A stretch of 64,000 nt of DNA from Merluccius polli (Eukaryota; Chordata; Actinopteri; Gadiformes; Merlucciidae): NCBI GenBank assembly GCA_030340625.1, contig JAOPHQ010004264.1, forward strand, positions 372,501 through 436,500. The letters are read 5' to 3'. Shown here piece after piece: positions 1 through 35,948 of the stretch; the first letter of the stretch is position 1; each line of letters begins with the position of its first letter. The notes under the pieces were generated by a model that was not told where the DNA came from, did not search any database, and saw only the letters and a list, made by a program, of their open reading frames with translations. The position numbers and the translations under genes are program-made.

Positions 1-262
1 TACAGTGTTGGCTAAGATGTTGGCTAGTTGGCTACAGTGTTGGCTAAGATGTTGGCTAGTTGGCTACAGTGTTGGCTAACATGTTGGCTACAGTGTTGGC
101 TAACATGTTGGCTAGTTGGCTGCAGTGTTGGCTAGTTGGCTACAGTGTTAGTAGGCCACAGTGTCAGCTACAGTGTTGGCTAGTTGACTCCAATGTTGGC
201 TAGTTGGTTACAGTGTTGGCTAGTTAACTACGGTGTTAACGATAGTGTAGTTAGCTAGAGCG
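1..262. repeat. Minisatellite of TTGGCTACAGTG-type units in an ESD intron
   Basis: Degenerate tandem units of about 12-22 bp built on 'gttggctagttggctacagt' fill the stretch from the window edge to just before the ESD penultimate exon. Its left end is cut by the window edge. The units have diverged, so it is an old array. No coding potential is seen. Confidence 0.85.
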
Positions 263-284
263 CTTTTATAATGTGTCTCCTCAG

Positions 285-452
285 GCGTACGATGCTACGG
301 TGTTAGCGGCATCCTATGAGGGTCCCCAGCTGGATATCCTGATAGACCAGGGTGGTGATGACCAGTTCCTGTCCTCCAGCCAGCTGCTTCCTGACCACCT
401 GATCGCCGCCTGCTCCGCCAAGAAGATCCCCGTCGTTTTCCGACGCCAGCCC
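285..452 (+). CDS. ESD: ESD penultimate coding exon
   Basis: 56 codons, phase 0 at both ends. It starts after ctcctcag and ends before gtcagt. It carries the catalytic Asp region (ILIDQGGDDQF) and the strand KKIPVVF. Confidence 0.93.
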
Positions 453-797
453 GTCAGTACCACTAAAGCTAATGCTCACCATTCTGAAACAATCGCAGTC
501 TGCAACATCAACTCAGTTTCCATGAAACATTTGTGGAAAAGCTGGACCAGTGACATCCTTGGTCCGGAATTTGCATTCTTCATTTGTCTAAAAAGGACCA
601 ATGACATCAATGGTCCAAGTTCACAACACGTGTATGAAGCAGTACTCTTATATTGAAAAATAGCTGAGCAGCATAACGGTTCCCCTTTAACGCGTCTGTT
701 TGTTTTTCCTTACCAGGGCTACGACCACAGTTACTTCTTCATCTACTCCTTTATGAGCGACCACATCAAGCACCACGCCAAGTACCTCAATGCCTAG
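285..797 (+). CDS. ESD: ESD, S-formylglutathione hydrolase (esterase D), C-terminal part, two exons
   Basis: Esterase D hydrolyses S-formylglutathione to formate and glutathione, the second step of glutathione-dependent formaldehyde detoxification in the cytosol. Coding parts are 285-452 and 717-797. Together they give the last 82 residues and a TAG stop, running from AYDATVLAAS to HAKYLNA. Two catalytic-triad positions of the alpha/beta-hydrolase family are visible: the Asp in LIDQGGDDQF and the His in GYDHSYFF. The nucleophilic Ser lies upstream, outside the window. Both junctions are in phase 0 (acceptor CTCCTCAG, donor GTCAGT, acceptor TTACCAG). The C-terminus is nearly the same as mammalian ESD in length and sequence. 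The gene converges on LRCH1. Confidence 0.95.
717..797 (+). CDS. ESD: ESD last coding exon
   Basis: 26 codons plus TAG. It starts after ttaccag and carries the catalytic His (GYDHSYFF). It ends KYLNA, the usual C-terminus of the family. Confidence 0.95.
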   Translation, partial: GYDHSYFFIYSFMSDHIKHHAKYLNA

Positions 798-990
798 AAC
801 CGTCCTTCTTGACAGCACTTACAAAATCTCCTCGATTTTGCACTGGTAACATAACACGCATAGCATCGTTGTCTGGGAGTTGGTTTGTTTTAGATCTGGA
901 TGATAATGACAATGTCACGTTTAAATGTGTGATGTGTCAGTGTGCTGCTGAAACTGGCTTCTGAATAAAATCATGACATCACGACAGTTC
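798..990 (+). terminator. ESD: ESD 3' UTR and poly(A) signal
   Basis: AATAAA at 964-969 lies 167 nt after the ESD stop and is followed by a T/G-rich stretch around 990-1015 (gttcgagttttcgtctgtg). The transcript probably ends near 985. From here to about 1420 nothing gene-like is seen. Confidence 0.75.
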
Positions 991-2784
991 GAGTTTTCGT
1001 CTGTGTATTATGTTTTCAAAAGGAAGCCAGCTGAACTTGACCATCTCTAACCCAGTACTACTGAGTGACTGTGTGTACATGTGTCAGAATGACATGATTG
1101 GTGGTGTCATTGTGTCGCTGGTGATGTGCAGCCTGTTTGAACTCTGCTGTGGAAAACATAAATATTACTTTAAATGTATGTAGATTTGTATAGTTTTGTA
1201 TAATTCAAGTGTATTGCAATGTGAAGGAAAGTCTAAATACTTTCAGTTATATGTAGAGCTACTGCATCCATAAAGCTGTTTCCCTTTAAAGACAGATTTG
1301 GGTTCGTATTCATAGAGCTATAGTGCGTTTGCTCTATATAGAAATAAGGATACTTTCAGTTCTTTGTAGATCTATAGGCACGCAGGTGTAACATACTCTG
1401 AAGTGTAGAATAGACAGATGACTCAGAGCAGATGGGTGGTGGTTTATTACAGCAGGTCTTTAATACATTGAAGAGAATAACAGTACATTATATACAGGTT
1501 ATTATGGGATGCTTCATGCACATGGAAGTGGGATGCTGTACAAAATACACAGACGTCAAGAAAAAATTACATAGAAAGTTTCAACGAGAAAAAAAGTTAC
1601 AAATCACGTGAAAAATACAATTTTCTCCCAGTCAGAAAAGTAGAAAAGTGTTTTTTTGTTTCATACTATGTACAACACGTCAACAGCAGAAAACATTTAC
1701 ACACGTACACCACCGTCCTCTGGTGGCCCAAACCCACAGCTCTGATTCAAATATTCCGTTGCCAAAACAAATATAAATAGTTCAATTTAAAGTGCAGGGT
1801 AATCGTCTGTTTGGCCTCATGAGTTTAATGTCTTTATACTGTATTGTACAGACAGCGAAAGTAAAAATATCTAAATTAAATCAGAACAGGATGTCTTCAA
1901 ACCAAAAGTCAAACATGTTAACAGTGATGTAGTGTGTTCTGTTGGATGTCTCTGATATGGACAGATGTCAATCCCTCTCACATTGTGTCAGATATCGATG
2001 GACAGCTTGACGGGCGGTTGCTTTGCGTCCATTAGGTCTCGGCTGCGCCTGACGCTCGTTAGTCAAGGCCCTCGTTTCCGTCATGCTATAGTGATGACAT
2101 GACAGATTCCAGATGGGATGTCATTGCTCAGTGGTTTATTAATATTCTTATTAGTGTGGTCGAACAAACATGATCAAACCATTTTTGGCTTCACTGAAAC
2201 ATCCGTTACCAATAACATTTGTCAAAATGACTTCCTTTACCGATTCTGCCAAAGAACATGGCGCCTGCCACGAATGGATACAATGGCAATATAGCATGTT
2301 CATCTTATGTAATCGATGTGAGTCGGTCGGTATAGAGTTTGTGGACAACATAACAGTGAATCGCTGTACAAGATGTCTGATCACAAAGACCAAAGTGCTA
2401 CATTGCTATGGTTTACATTTGTGGCAGGTGTGTTCAAGCAAAATGCTCTTAGGCAGACTCGGCACAACAAAGTGTTTTGACAAATTATATTGCTAAGGTA
2501 ACCGATGTTTTAGTGAAGCCAGGAGCGACGGGTACGATGGTTTGATCACCCAGACCGGTATTATCCTTTAACCACTTGGAAGACGGGGTGCTTTGAATTA
2601 TTCAGCATGTTAAACTAGACAGTATTACAGTAATGCCACACACGGCTACTGCATTCCTATAGGCTGTCCACACTTCAGGTCAACAAATAAACACTAACTC
2701 TAAAAGAGAAACTTAGTTCTAGTGGAGCTACAACAAACTCCATTTGTTTTGGCAACTGTTCCAGAATATGCGGGAACACGCACA

Positions 2785-3043
<259 letters not shown>

Positions 3044-4409
3044 CAATTTGATGTTGGATGTCAGATACGATGGTCAGATCAGATCCTCTTCACGTATAAA
3101 TGAAAAGCTTCATAAATATTTATCCAAAAAAGTGGCACTATAAAATAATCTATCAGCTAGTGTTGGAGTATTTTAACAGTCCCAAAATGTTATTGTAAAA
3201 CATTATAAAATATGCACAACTTTACCTAAAATATATTAGAGAAAAATATTTAAGATATTTCTTCTTTTTTTAAGGTATACAACAATCCAAAGATTTAGCT
3301 TGGCATGTTTTGCATCATAAATAAAGCATTATAATTAATAATACAAATTAAAACTGCAGTTTGTAAATTCTTGAAACCTTTTGGTATTTATCCTCCCTTT
3401 CAGAGCTGAAAAAAATGTTTTTAGCAGGAAGACGGCTGGTAAATACAGTGCGTTACACAACTCAACCGCCAGGGGTCGCCGGAAGCTACGGCGTGGTCGG
3501 GCAGTGTCAGCAGAGGCTACAAAAAATGGCAGCAGTCACTTCACCTTGAAAACATAAGAATATTCTTAAAATCTTCATGGGAATGAATAATGAGCACCGC
3601 CTCACAAGGCTAGACTGCTAGTTTTGTAAAACAATTTTCCTTTTTTGACAGCTCATCCTAATTTGCCATATTTTCATTTAAATTGAAGAAGAAAAAAGAC
3701 AGGAGTGGAAGCCAGGTACAAGTCAGTCCTGTTGTTGTGCCGGTTGTTGTGCGTTTTGTGTTTCTAGCGTTGTGTTTGTCGTGCACGTGGAACTGGTCCG
3801 AAGAGACCAGCTGCAGTCTTACCTGTACACTACATGCAGTCTAAGATAGACGGTGTTGTCACATTCAACACTACTGGTCATTATAGTGGTAGTTTCCACT
3901 GTTCCTATTGGTTGTGACAAACTCAGATTTGAACCAATGAAGTTGGGGGGGGTTGGCAGGCAGGATCCTGGGGGAGCAGGTTCATCAAGTTCCTGGGGCC
4001 TGGGGCTTCGTGGACAAGATCAGGCAGGACTGGGTGCAGAGACATCCAGGATGGGCATCGCTAGCGCTTCGTGGCGCTCCGAGGTTTTGAGCAGCGTCGG
4101 GGAAACTGTAGCTGGAGATGTGGATGCTTCGAATGTGCGGACAGTGGCCGGAGAAAGAGGGAGGCACGTCCGATAGTTTCCGTTACGTGTTTCGGATATT
4201 GCTTTGTCAAATGATTCGTCAAAGAGCCCCACATTGCTTCTCCTTGACCTTGTTGTTGTTGTTCTTCTTATCTTCTTCTTATTTGCACTCCAATGACCGT
4301 ATCGGTAATTGCGTTTCGGTAGTGGGAGGGGCCAGAGTTGATCGGATGCTATCCCATAATACTCCACCCCAGGTCTAGGGGGTGATCAGGGCTCGTGGGG
4401 TGATGGATT

Positions 4410-4433
4410 GGGGGGGGGGGGGGGGGGGGGGGG
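4410..4433. repeat. G24 homopolymer
   Basis: 24 consecutive G on the + strand, 52 nt beyond the stop of the distal LRCH1 terminal exon. It would be a poly-C run in the LRCH1 transcript. Confidence 0.9.
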
Positions 4434-4485
4434 TCGGTTGGTGGGACCTTGTGATGTGTTGTGATTGGCTCCTTGTCGCCCATCA

Positions 4486-4599
4486 TCATGTAAGGAGGGT
4501 CTGCTTGGTGGGATTGTGGTCCAGCAGGGCCTGGACGGTAGTACACACCCTCAGAAGACCCCTCTCCTCCAGGATGTGGTGGGGGAGACACAGCTTGTC
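4486..4599 (-). CDS. LRCH1: LRCH1 alternative terminal exon 19b (soluble isoform)
   Basis: After a minus-strand acceptor (cttcccaactcccag) the frame that continues exon 18 in phase 0 gives 37 codons then TGA. It begins DKLCLPHHILEERGLL and ends with TVQALLD followed by ten residues to LLT. This matches the 'LCLPHHILEEKG' style C-terminus of LRCH-family isoforms and completes the calponin-homology domain without a membrane anchor. It parallels exon 19a residue by residue (LC-P--I and TVQAL), so the two look like duplicated, mutually exclusive exons. Joined to exon 18 it yields a 706-residue protein. A GA/CT repeat (4614-4731) forms the polypyrimidine tract. Confidence 0.82.
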   Translation of the reverse strand, partial: DKLCLPHHILEERGLLRVCTTVQALLDHNPTKQTLLT

Positions 4600-4612
4600 C
4601 TGGGAGTTGGGA

Positions 4613-4613
<1 letters not shown>

Positions 4614-4710
<97 letters not shown>

Positions 4711-4731
4711 GAGAGAGAGAGCGAGAGCGAG
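4614..4731. repeat. (GA)n microsatellite at LRCH1 exon 19b acceptor
   Basis: About 118 bp of GA, slightly interrupted near its end. On the LRCH1 strand this is a (CT)n tract 14 nt upstream of the exon 19b start, so it can act as polypyrimidine tract. Confidence 0.92.
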
Positions 4732-4739
4732 AGACCTCA

Positions 4740-6905
4740 GTGGGAGGAGGAGAGAGGGAGGAAGTGAAGGACAGATTTAGAGGTAGACGAGGAAGAAAAT
4801 ATGTTAACAATAATAATATAATAATATTGTATTGTAATATTGTAGAACATAAAGTAGCTGTTGATTCAACTCCTCCACCACTTTCATGAAAACAGAGTGA
4901 ACAGTTTTCAAGGTTTCCAAACTTTTAACATTTATTATCCCTGGCACACATCAGCACATCGCATAAAAACACCTCGTCCAATCAACACATCCCATATAAA
5001 CACCTCTTCCAATCAACAATCAGAGAAAAATACCCCATCCAATCAAATTATTACAAAATCCAAACATGGAAAGCATGGGCTGAATATTTGGAGACTATGG
5101 GTGTTTTGTGTTGAGCTACTAGTCGTGGAGACAACTGATTGTCTAGCCAGGACATTTTTAATATTTTAAATATCACTGTGGTGACTGTCCCATCGCTTAG
5201 CAACCTCGTTTAAAAGCAACATACAGCAAGTGGATTGGCTGGTATGTTTCTATGGCGATTTAGCAGTATATTAAGATTTACATTCTCTAAAATCAACAGT
5301 TTATATTTAACTCTTTAGCCCTTTATGACTCTGCATTCGGTCCTGGTCACTTGGGAATAAATATGTTTTAAATAAATAAACATGTATTTCTATTAATGGA
5401 TAAAGAATAGAACACTAAGTTCAACTATTCAAAGTATGTGTCTAAAATAAGCATTGCTTCTTCACTTTAAAACCCCAAATGGTTTATCTCCTAAAATAAA
5501 AACGAATATAGATGTGTCCTTCACAGCGTAAAAAAGCCTTAAACTTATTAATTCATTGATTCATGAGTCATAAGTCCATGACCTGACCTGACCGGGTCTT
5601 TGTGCTTCACATTAAAATCACCATAGCAACATCAAGTTAACAGTCTGGGAGATGACGATGATGATGATGAAGATGAAGATATTAAACTAACGTCAGGAGA
5701 GCAAGGACATTCTGCTTACATCCTGCTCGGCGGTTACCATGTGTTTACAGGTTGTATGATGGCACATTTGAAGTGCTGGGAAGTTTGGAGTGGGTTACGG
5801 TACAGGAAGCCCTATGGCGGTTAAAAGCCTGAATGGCTCCAATTTAGTGATTTGATTAAACCTGAACATGTAGCTTTTAAATATTCTTTTAAATGTAAAT
5901 ATATTTAACATTTCTGAAGATTAAAACATCCATGCATGGCTCAACCCACCCAGGATTTGTTTTTTTTTTCTCTCTCTCTGTAAACATTTGGTATGGAGGT
6001 TCAGCAATCTCATTTTCAACATCTGGTATGTTATAGTGTTTCAATGCTTTGTATCAACCACAGGTCATCAGGGCCTTACTAGGCCTTTGCTAGCGTCTTA
6101 CTAGCTCCCCTCCTGGTAGTCTAGTAGTCTAGGGACTAGTCTAGCTGGACCAACGTGCATCGCAAACTTGGAAATTAGTTCCCCCAGTCAACCAGGGGGT
6201 TGGGCTGGCCTGCGACCTGTCCCTGGAAAAGGCTGTGATTTACATTTGATCTTTGAATTGGAAGTTCAAGTGTCCGGGTCTACAAGCCTCCTATACAGGT
6301 GACCAGGAAGTACTCTGACTCCTACAGTGCATTACTCTCTGAACACAAATAGTTTTTAATCACTCCACTTCCCAACATTCCCAACATGGCTGCCGTATAC
6401 CACTTTTCCATTAGTGCATGTACAGCTAAAAGTGTATTGTCCCGATGTGTATTTCCATTACTTTGGGAAGTACCGTAGAAGGCGTGGCTTTTTGCTACGT
6501 TTAAACCAATGGGGTACCCTTCACTACAGCTCGGATGAGGCGGGAGACTTCGCCTGCCGACCCTGCTAGCGAGCAGGACCAGGCTACCTGGTGTGCACCC
6601 CTGTAGATATGAGTCTGTATGGAAAACCAGCAGGCTAGGGCGGCCACTGGGGGAAAAGTGGCTTTAGTAACCATGACCCTTCAGATGTTGAGCAGAGGGA
6701 ACCAGATGTTTGTGATGGTTGATGTTGAACTACCCGCTACTGTCGCCCACATGACAAGTCAAAATGAAGCCAACTCTCAACATTTTGTTCACACAGAAGT
6801 TGTAGTCCTAGCTGTGGAATGTTAGCCTACGATGCGACGCTAAGACGTTTGTGTGCGACTCCAACTCCCATGAGCTTCTTGTTCTCCAGTAAAGCGCCTG
6901 CAGAG
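4740..6905. other. Gene-free stretch between the two LRCH1 terminal exons
   Basis: AT-rich, with no exon-like frame on either strand that joins LRCH1 in phase. It is intronic for the soluble isoform and 3' flank for the membrane-anchored one. Nothing else recognised. Confidence 0.5.
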
Positions 6906-6907
6906 CT

Positions 6908-6913
6908 TTTATT
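6908..6913 (-). terminator. LRCH1: Poly(A) signal for membrane-anchored LRCH1 isoform
   Basis: Minus-strand AATAAA 186 nt beyond the exon 19a stop. Cleavage would fall near 6885-6895. Confidence 0.6.
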
Positions 6914-6954
6914 GCAACGATATTAGTCAACAAGCAGTCAAACAGAGGAGCAGG

Positions 6955-7025
6955 GGGAGGAGAAGGAGGAGGAGTAGAAAGAGGAGGAGGAGGAGGAGGA
7001 GGAGGAGGAGGAGGAGGAGCAGGAG
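6955..7025. repeat. (GGA)n trinucleotide repeat
   Basis: Purine-rich GGA repeat in the short 3' UTR of the membrane-anchored LRCH1 isoform; CCT-rich in the transcript. Confidence 0.9.
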
Positions 7026-7099
7026 CGGCTCAGGCTGAAGGACAGGAAGGCAGTGGGGGCGGGGCTAGCAGGAGAGTGACAAGTCTCTCTTCCTTTTGA

Positions 7100-32192
<25,093 letters not shown>

Positions 32193-32507
32193 TTCCGATA
32201 CACAAGATGCTGTGTGTGGGTCCCGTGTGCGCGTGCGTGTGCGTGGGTTGTATATCCAAGTGCGACGTCCTTCCTTACGGCGGAGGGACGACTCTGTGCT
32301 CTCCAGCCTGTGGTGCGCCGCCGATTTCCTCCTCCGTTAGTCCGGTGTCGGCCTGTGTCTTTTCACTGCGGCTGCGCGTGTGTGTGTGTGTGTGTGTGTG
32401 AGTGTGTGTGTGTGGGGGGGGGGGGGGGGTCAGGATTTTACACCGGGTCCGTGGCGACCTCTGCTGGAGCCGCGCTGGATACTTCAGCGCATACGGCTGC
32501 GGCTGCT

Positions 32508-32510
<3 letters not shown>
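32193..32510 (-). promoter_or_regulatory. LRCH1: LRCH1 5' UTR / CpG-rich promoter region
   Basis: CpG density is high from about 31840 to 32510 compared with surrounding DNA, as in a CpG-island promoter. No TATA box is evident. The start site cannot be read from sequence alone. Confidence 0.5.
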
Positions 32511-32588
<78 letters not shown>

Positions 32589-32690
32589 CGTGCGTGCGTG
32601 CGTGTGTGTTGTGTGTGCGTGCGTGCGTGTGTGTGTGTGTGTGTGTGTGTTTGTGTGTCGTGTGTAGCGTGTAGCGTGTATTTTGTGGAG

Positions 32691-32732
<42 letters not shown>
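32511..32732. repeat. (GT)n / GC-interrupted microsatellite block
   Basis: GT repeats at 32513-32580 and 32625-32650, CGTG units at 32581-32612 and GT at 32693-32732, directly upstream of the LRCH1 promoter region. Confidence 0.93.
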
Positions 32733-32734
<2 letters not shown>

Positions 32735-32880
32735 TTTGTGTACTGCTGATGAAAGGTTGTCATGCAATCTCTTTCTCTTACTCAGCACTCACATTCCCAC
32801 AGAGGATATCAGACCCCCCCCCTCCCCCCCCCCCCCCCTCCCTCTCTCCCTCTCTCTGCCTCTCTCTTTCCTCCTCTCTC

Positions 32881-33060
32881 GATTCAATTCAATTGAATTC
32901 AAAAGAGATTTATTGGCATGCAAAATAAAGATTTACAATGCCAAAGCAGTTTAGAAATGAAACAAAGGATGTATAAATATAAATATATAAAATATAAAGT
33001 TAAAATAAATATTTCTCTGACCCTGTGTTCGGTGTTTCTGAATTGAATTGAATAATTATT
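32881..33060. repeat. Dispersed teleost repeat with AATTCAATTGAATT ends
   Basis: 'gattcaattcaattgaattc' and 'agatttattggcatgcaaaa' at one end and 'gaattgaattgaataatt' at the other resemble a common fish repeat. The two ends are roughly inverted. Confidence 0.55.
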
Positions 33061-34230
33061 ATAATAAAAAGAAGAATGAAAACTAAACAGTTTATAATTT
33101 TGGAGCAGTAAAAGCAACAGAATTCTTCTTGGGTTGTCCTGTTATTTATGGTCTCTAGGGTTTAGGGACCCAGAGGCCCCCTGAGTCTGGTTTCCTGTAA
33201 AAAAGACCTCGTCCCTGGGGCCCATGGTCCCAGGACGTCCCCGAACCCACCGGGGTCTGGGCTCTCGTAAAATGACCCCAGGGGGCCCTCGGATGGGAAA
33301 CGATCCCAGGACGGGGCCCACAGTCCCAGGACGTGTCCCTGAAAAACGACCCCAGGAGGACTAGTTTGCTTTCAAATGAATATTGTGTCGCTGGACTATC
33401 TATCTAGCAAAATAACATTAAAAAAAATAACATTGACAAAATGACATAGAACTGATAGTAGGCCTATATATGTGTAGCAATTTTTACCCTTATTTATGAA
33501 TTTAAAAATGGCATATTTTTTCTATGCCTACTACGTAGTTGTAGCTGCCATGTCCTCAGAATGTCACTGCTCAGAATGACCCCGTGTTATACTGTGCATT
33601 CGATAAATAAAACACTTGGACATTTTGAATGTGATCCAATTGCAACTCTGTGAACATTCCTCTCTCTCCCATCTTGTCAATGTAACAAGGGCAGCCCTCA
33701 GCCACACCTAGCAGAATACCATGGCCCAAAGCCCCCTACTATAGCATTCACATCGTTACCATTCTTTCTCTTGTGTGTGTGTGTGTGTGTGTGTGTGTGG
33801 ATGCTGTGTCTATGTGCGATGCAATGACTTGTTTTAGAGACGTGCAATGTCATTGTCCAAGTGTTTTAAAATAAACGTTGAATCTGATCTGTGTTTTAAC
33901 CCTACATCGGTACCATATCACATTTCCCCACACCCAGAGTTTCTATTGACGTATGCATGACTACACCGTATTACTAAGTATTGTATCATTGTCTGGAGTG
34001 AAATGTAATATGTTTTCACATGGATTAAGGCGAGGAGGAGAGACCATTTCCAGTATTGCAGTGGAACGTCCAAATTATTACTATTATCACAACTGTTGAT
34101 TCGTAATCCTACTATGGATGGGATGATCTAGTTTGAATTATTTTACCATACAATGTCTTCATAAGAATGCAGAAAGGAATCAGTCGTCCTCAAGCACACT
34201 GAAGAAGCAGCACAGAGCCGCCTGATCAGA
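33061..34230. other. Intergenic stretch between LRCH1 and TSC22D1
   Basis: No gene seen. 33140-33360 holds diverged G/C-rich 'ggacccaggggcc' blocks; (GT)n lies at 33774-33799. Confidence 0.5.
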
Positions 34231-34236
34231 CATACT

Positions 34237-34285
34237 GTGTTCCCTCTGACTGTGGCTGACCATCTGTCACAGTCAGAGGGAACAC
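34237..34285. other. Perfect 18-bp hairpin with 13-nt loop
   Basis: GTGTTCCCTCTGACTGTG (34237-34254) is exactly inverted at 34268-34285. Loop is 34255-34267. It lies just beyond the likely TSC22D1 poly(A) site. It could be a miRNA-like stem, a remnant of a MITE, or chance; no known miRNA was recognised. Confidence 0.85.
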
Positions 34286-34369
34286 TGTTACTCCAGTCAA
34301 CTGTGAGCTTATTAACCGCAGTTATCAAACCACAATATCAGTCTGTTGATTATTCTTCCTTAACTCATT

Positions 34370-34375
34370 TTTATT
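34370..34375 (-). terminator. TSC22D1: TSC22D1 poly(A) signal
   Basis: Minus-strand AATAAA 1310 nt beyond the stop; 3' UTR length is about as in mammals. Further hexamers at 35037-35042 and 35165-35170 could give shorter 3' UTRs. Confidence 0.55.
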
Positions 34376-35684
34376 TAAAGATATGAAGTACAGCTGGCAG
34401 GTGCAAAGATATTATGGTACAATCTCTTGTCCTTTTTTTTCAAAAACATGCATAGAACATGAGCATACAAATTATAGATGGAATGCAAAAAATATATACA
34501 TCTCAAGGCTGTGTGTGTGTATGTATGTGGTGTGCATGTTTTTGTTCTTTCATTGCAAGGTGCGCGTTTATCCAGGAGCATTTAAAAGTAAATGCATTAC
34601 ATCCGAAAAACTGAAAATGATTTTCACAATTATTGTCACTGCATGTGAATTAGAAGCTGTTGCCAATCGTTTGTCAGGTAAGTAACCTCAGAGCACGTAG
34701 TTCTCCATCATCCAGGAATACAGCATTTAAAAATAGGACAGCACAGTGGGAGCAGGATTGCCACATTTCCAGCCCACCTTTTAAATTCAGTGTCGTTTCT
34801 CTCATCTTTTTCCACTATTTTACACAAGTTTAAAATATACAGAAATATACAGTATTATGCCAAACTTAAAAAAATTGCAGCGAAGCTCAATGTGTCAAAC
34901 CTGCATTGTGAAACAGATTTTTACATGCCAATGCAGGATTGACAAAACTGCCATAATGAGCTTTGTTCAGGGCAAATAGTCTGTAATAGAGTCTAAGTGT
35001 CTCTATTCTTAAATATGGATAATATTATAATTTTTCTTTATTACCCATGATGTGTTAAAGAGGATAACCACAAACTCTTAACATCAGATTGCTGCTATAG
35101 ACCAACGCACATTAGCTGTTCTCTCAACATACCCCACCCAATCATCCCATACCTGATGGGACATTTTTATTAAAGCAATTGTTCACATTTTTCATTTCAA
35201 TTCAAGCGGGCTGCCTTTATGCTACCTTTCAATGTTATAGCTGTATCATTGGTACAGCTACTAATAGCCTCCACTATTTACACTTTGACTCAAACAACTG
35301 AAGATAACTGATACCCCCTCCTTCTCATCAATACTATTGTCAGTTTAATCCGCATCATGAGTGACACAGGCACAGTGATTTTGTAAGTCCAGCATAAATG
35401 TTAATTTACATTTCTGTCCTTAATAAGACATTCGATATGTCAAATGATCTTTTGGCATTCTGTCATTGTCTCTATACAACTGCACGCTAAAGCATTCCAC
35501 ATCAGGGATCCACCTTTTCCCAGGAGTCAAATATGTGCAAATTCTCGTCTTAACAGCATAGCATTTGCGATAAGAGGCAGAGCTCTGCTGATATCGTACC
35601 ATTCTGTAGTCAGTTAGTCAGTTTGCCTCGTAGGCAAGGGTACGTTTAATGAACATAGCGTCCTTGGTGTGGTAAAGCGCGGTG

Positions 35685-35948
35685 CTATGCAGAGGAGACA
35701 GAGTTGTGTGAAGCAGGTAGAGCCGGGGCACCTAAGGTCTGGGGTCCTGCGGTAGCTGCCGAGGCTGGGGGGGACCCTGTCTGCACCTGGGACTGAAACT
35801 GGGCTATCTGCTCAGGGCTGGCCAGGGTCTTCAGCAGGGTGTTTTCTTGCTCGAGTTGGGTGTTGCGGTCAATCAGATCCTTTATCTGCTCTTTGAGCAC
35901 TTCCACCTCCTCACGCACTGCAAACATCAGGTGGCTCTTCACCAGGTC
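35685..35948 (-). CDS. TSC22D1: TSC22D1 exon 3 (leucine zipper, stop)
   Basis: 87 codons plus TAA/TAG-type stop at 35685, phase 0 in. DLVKSHLMFAVREEVEVLKE starts the TSC box; the zipper continues to ENTLLKTLASPEQIAQFQ. The C-terminal tail is Ala/Pro/Ser-rich. Acceptor tctcactcag. Confidence 0.97.
   Translation of the reverse strand, partial: DLVKSHLMFAVREEVEVLKEQIKDLIDRNTQLEQENTLLKTLASPEQIAQFQSQVQTGSPPASAATAGPQTLGAPALPASHNSVSSA

Noticed and set aside
3985..4367. Ser/Thr/Pro-rich minus-strand frames
   Set aside because: They lie downstream of the exon 19b stop, with no acceptor joining LRCH1 in phase and no known family match.
4349..4810. 153-residue minus-strand frame rich in Ser/Leu then Pro
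   Set aside because: It overlaps LRCH1 exon 19b in another frame; the start is GA/CT repeat. The in-phase frame gives the recognisable CH-domain end.
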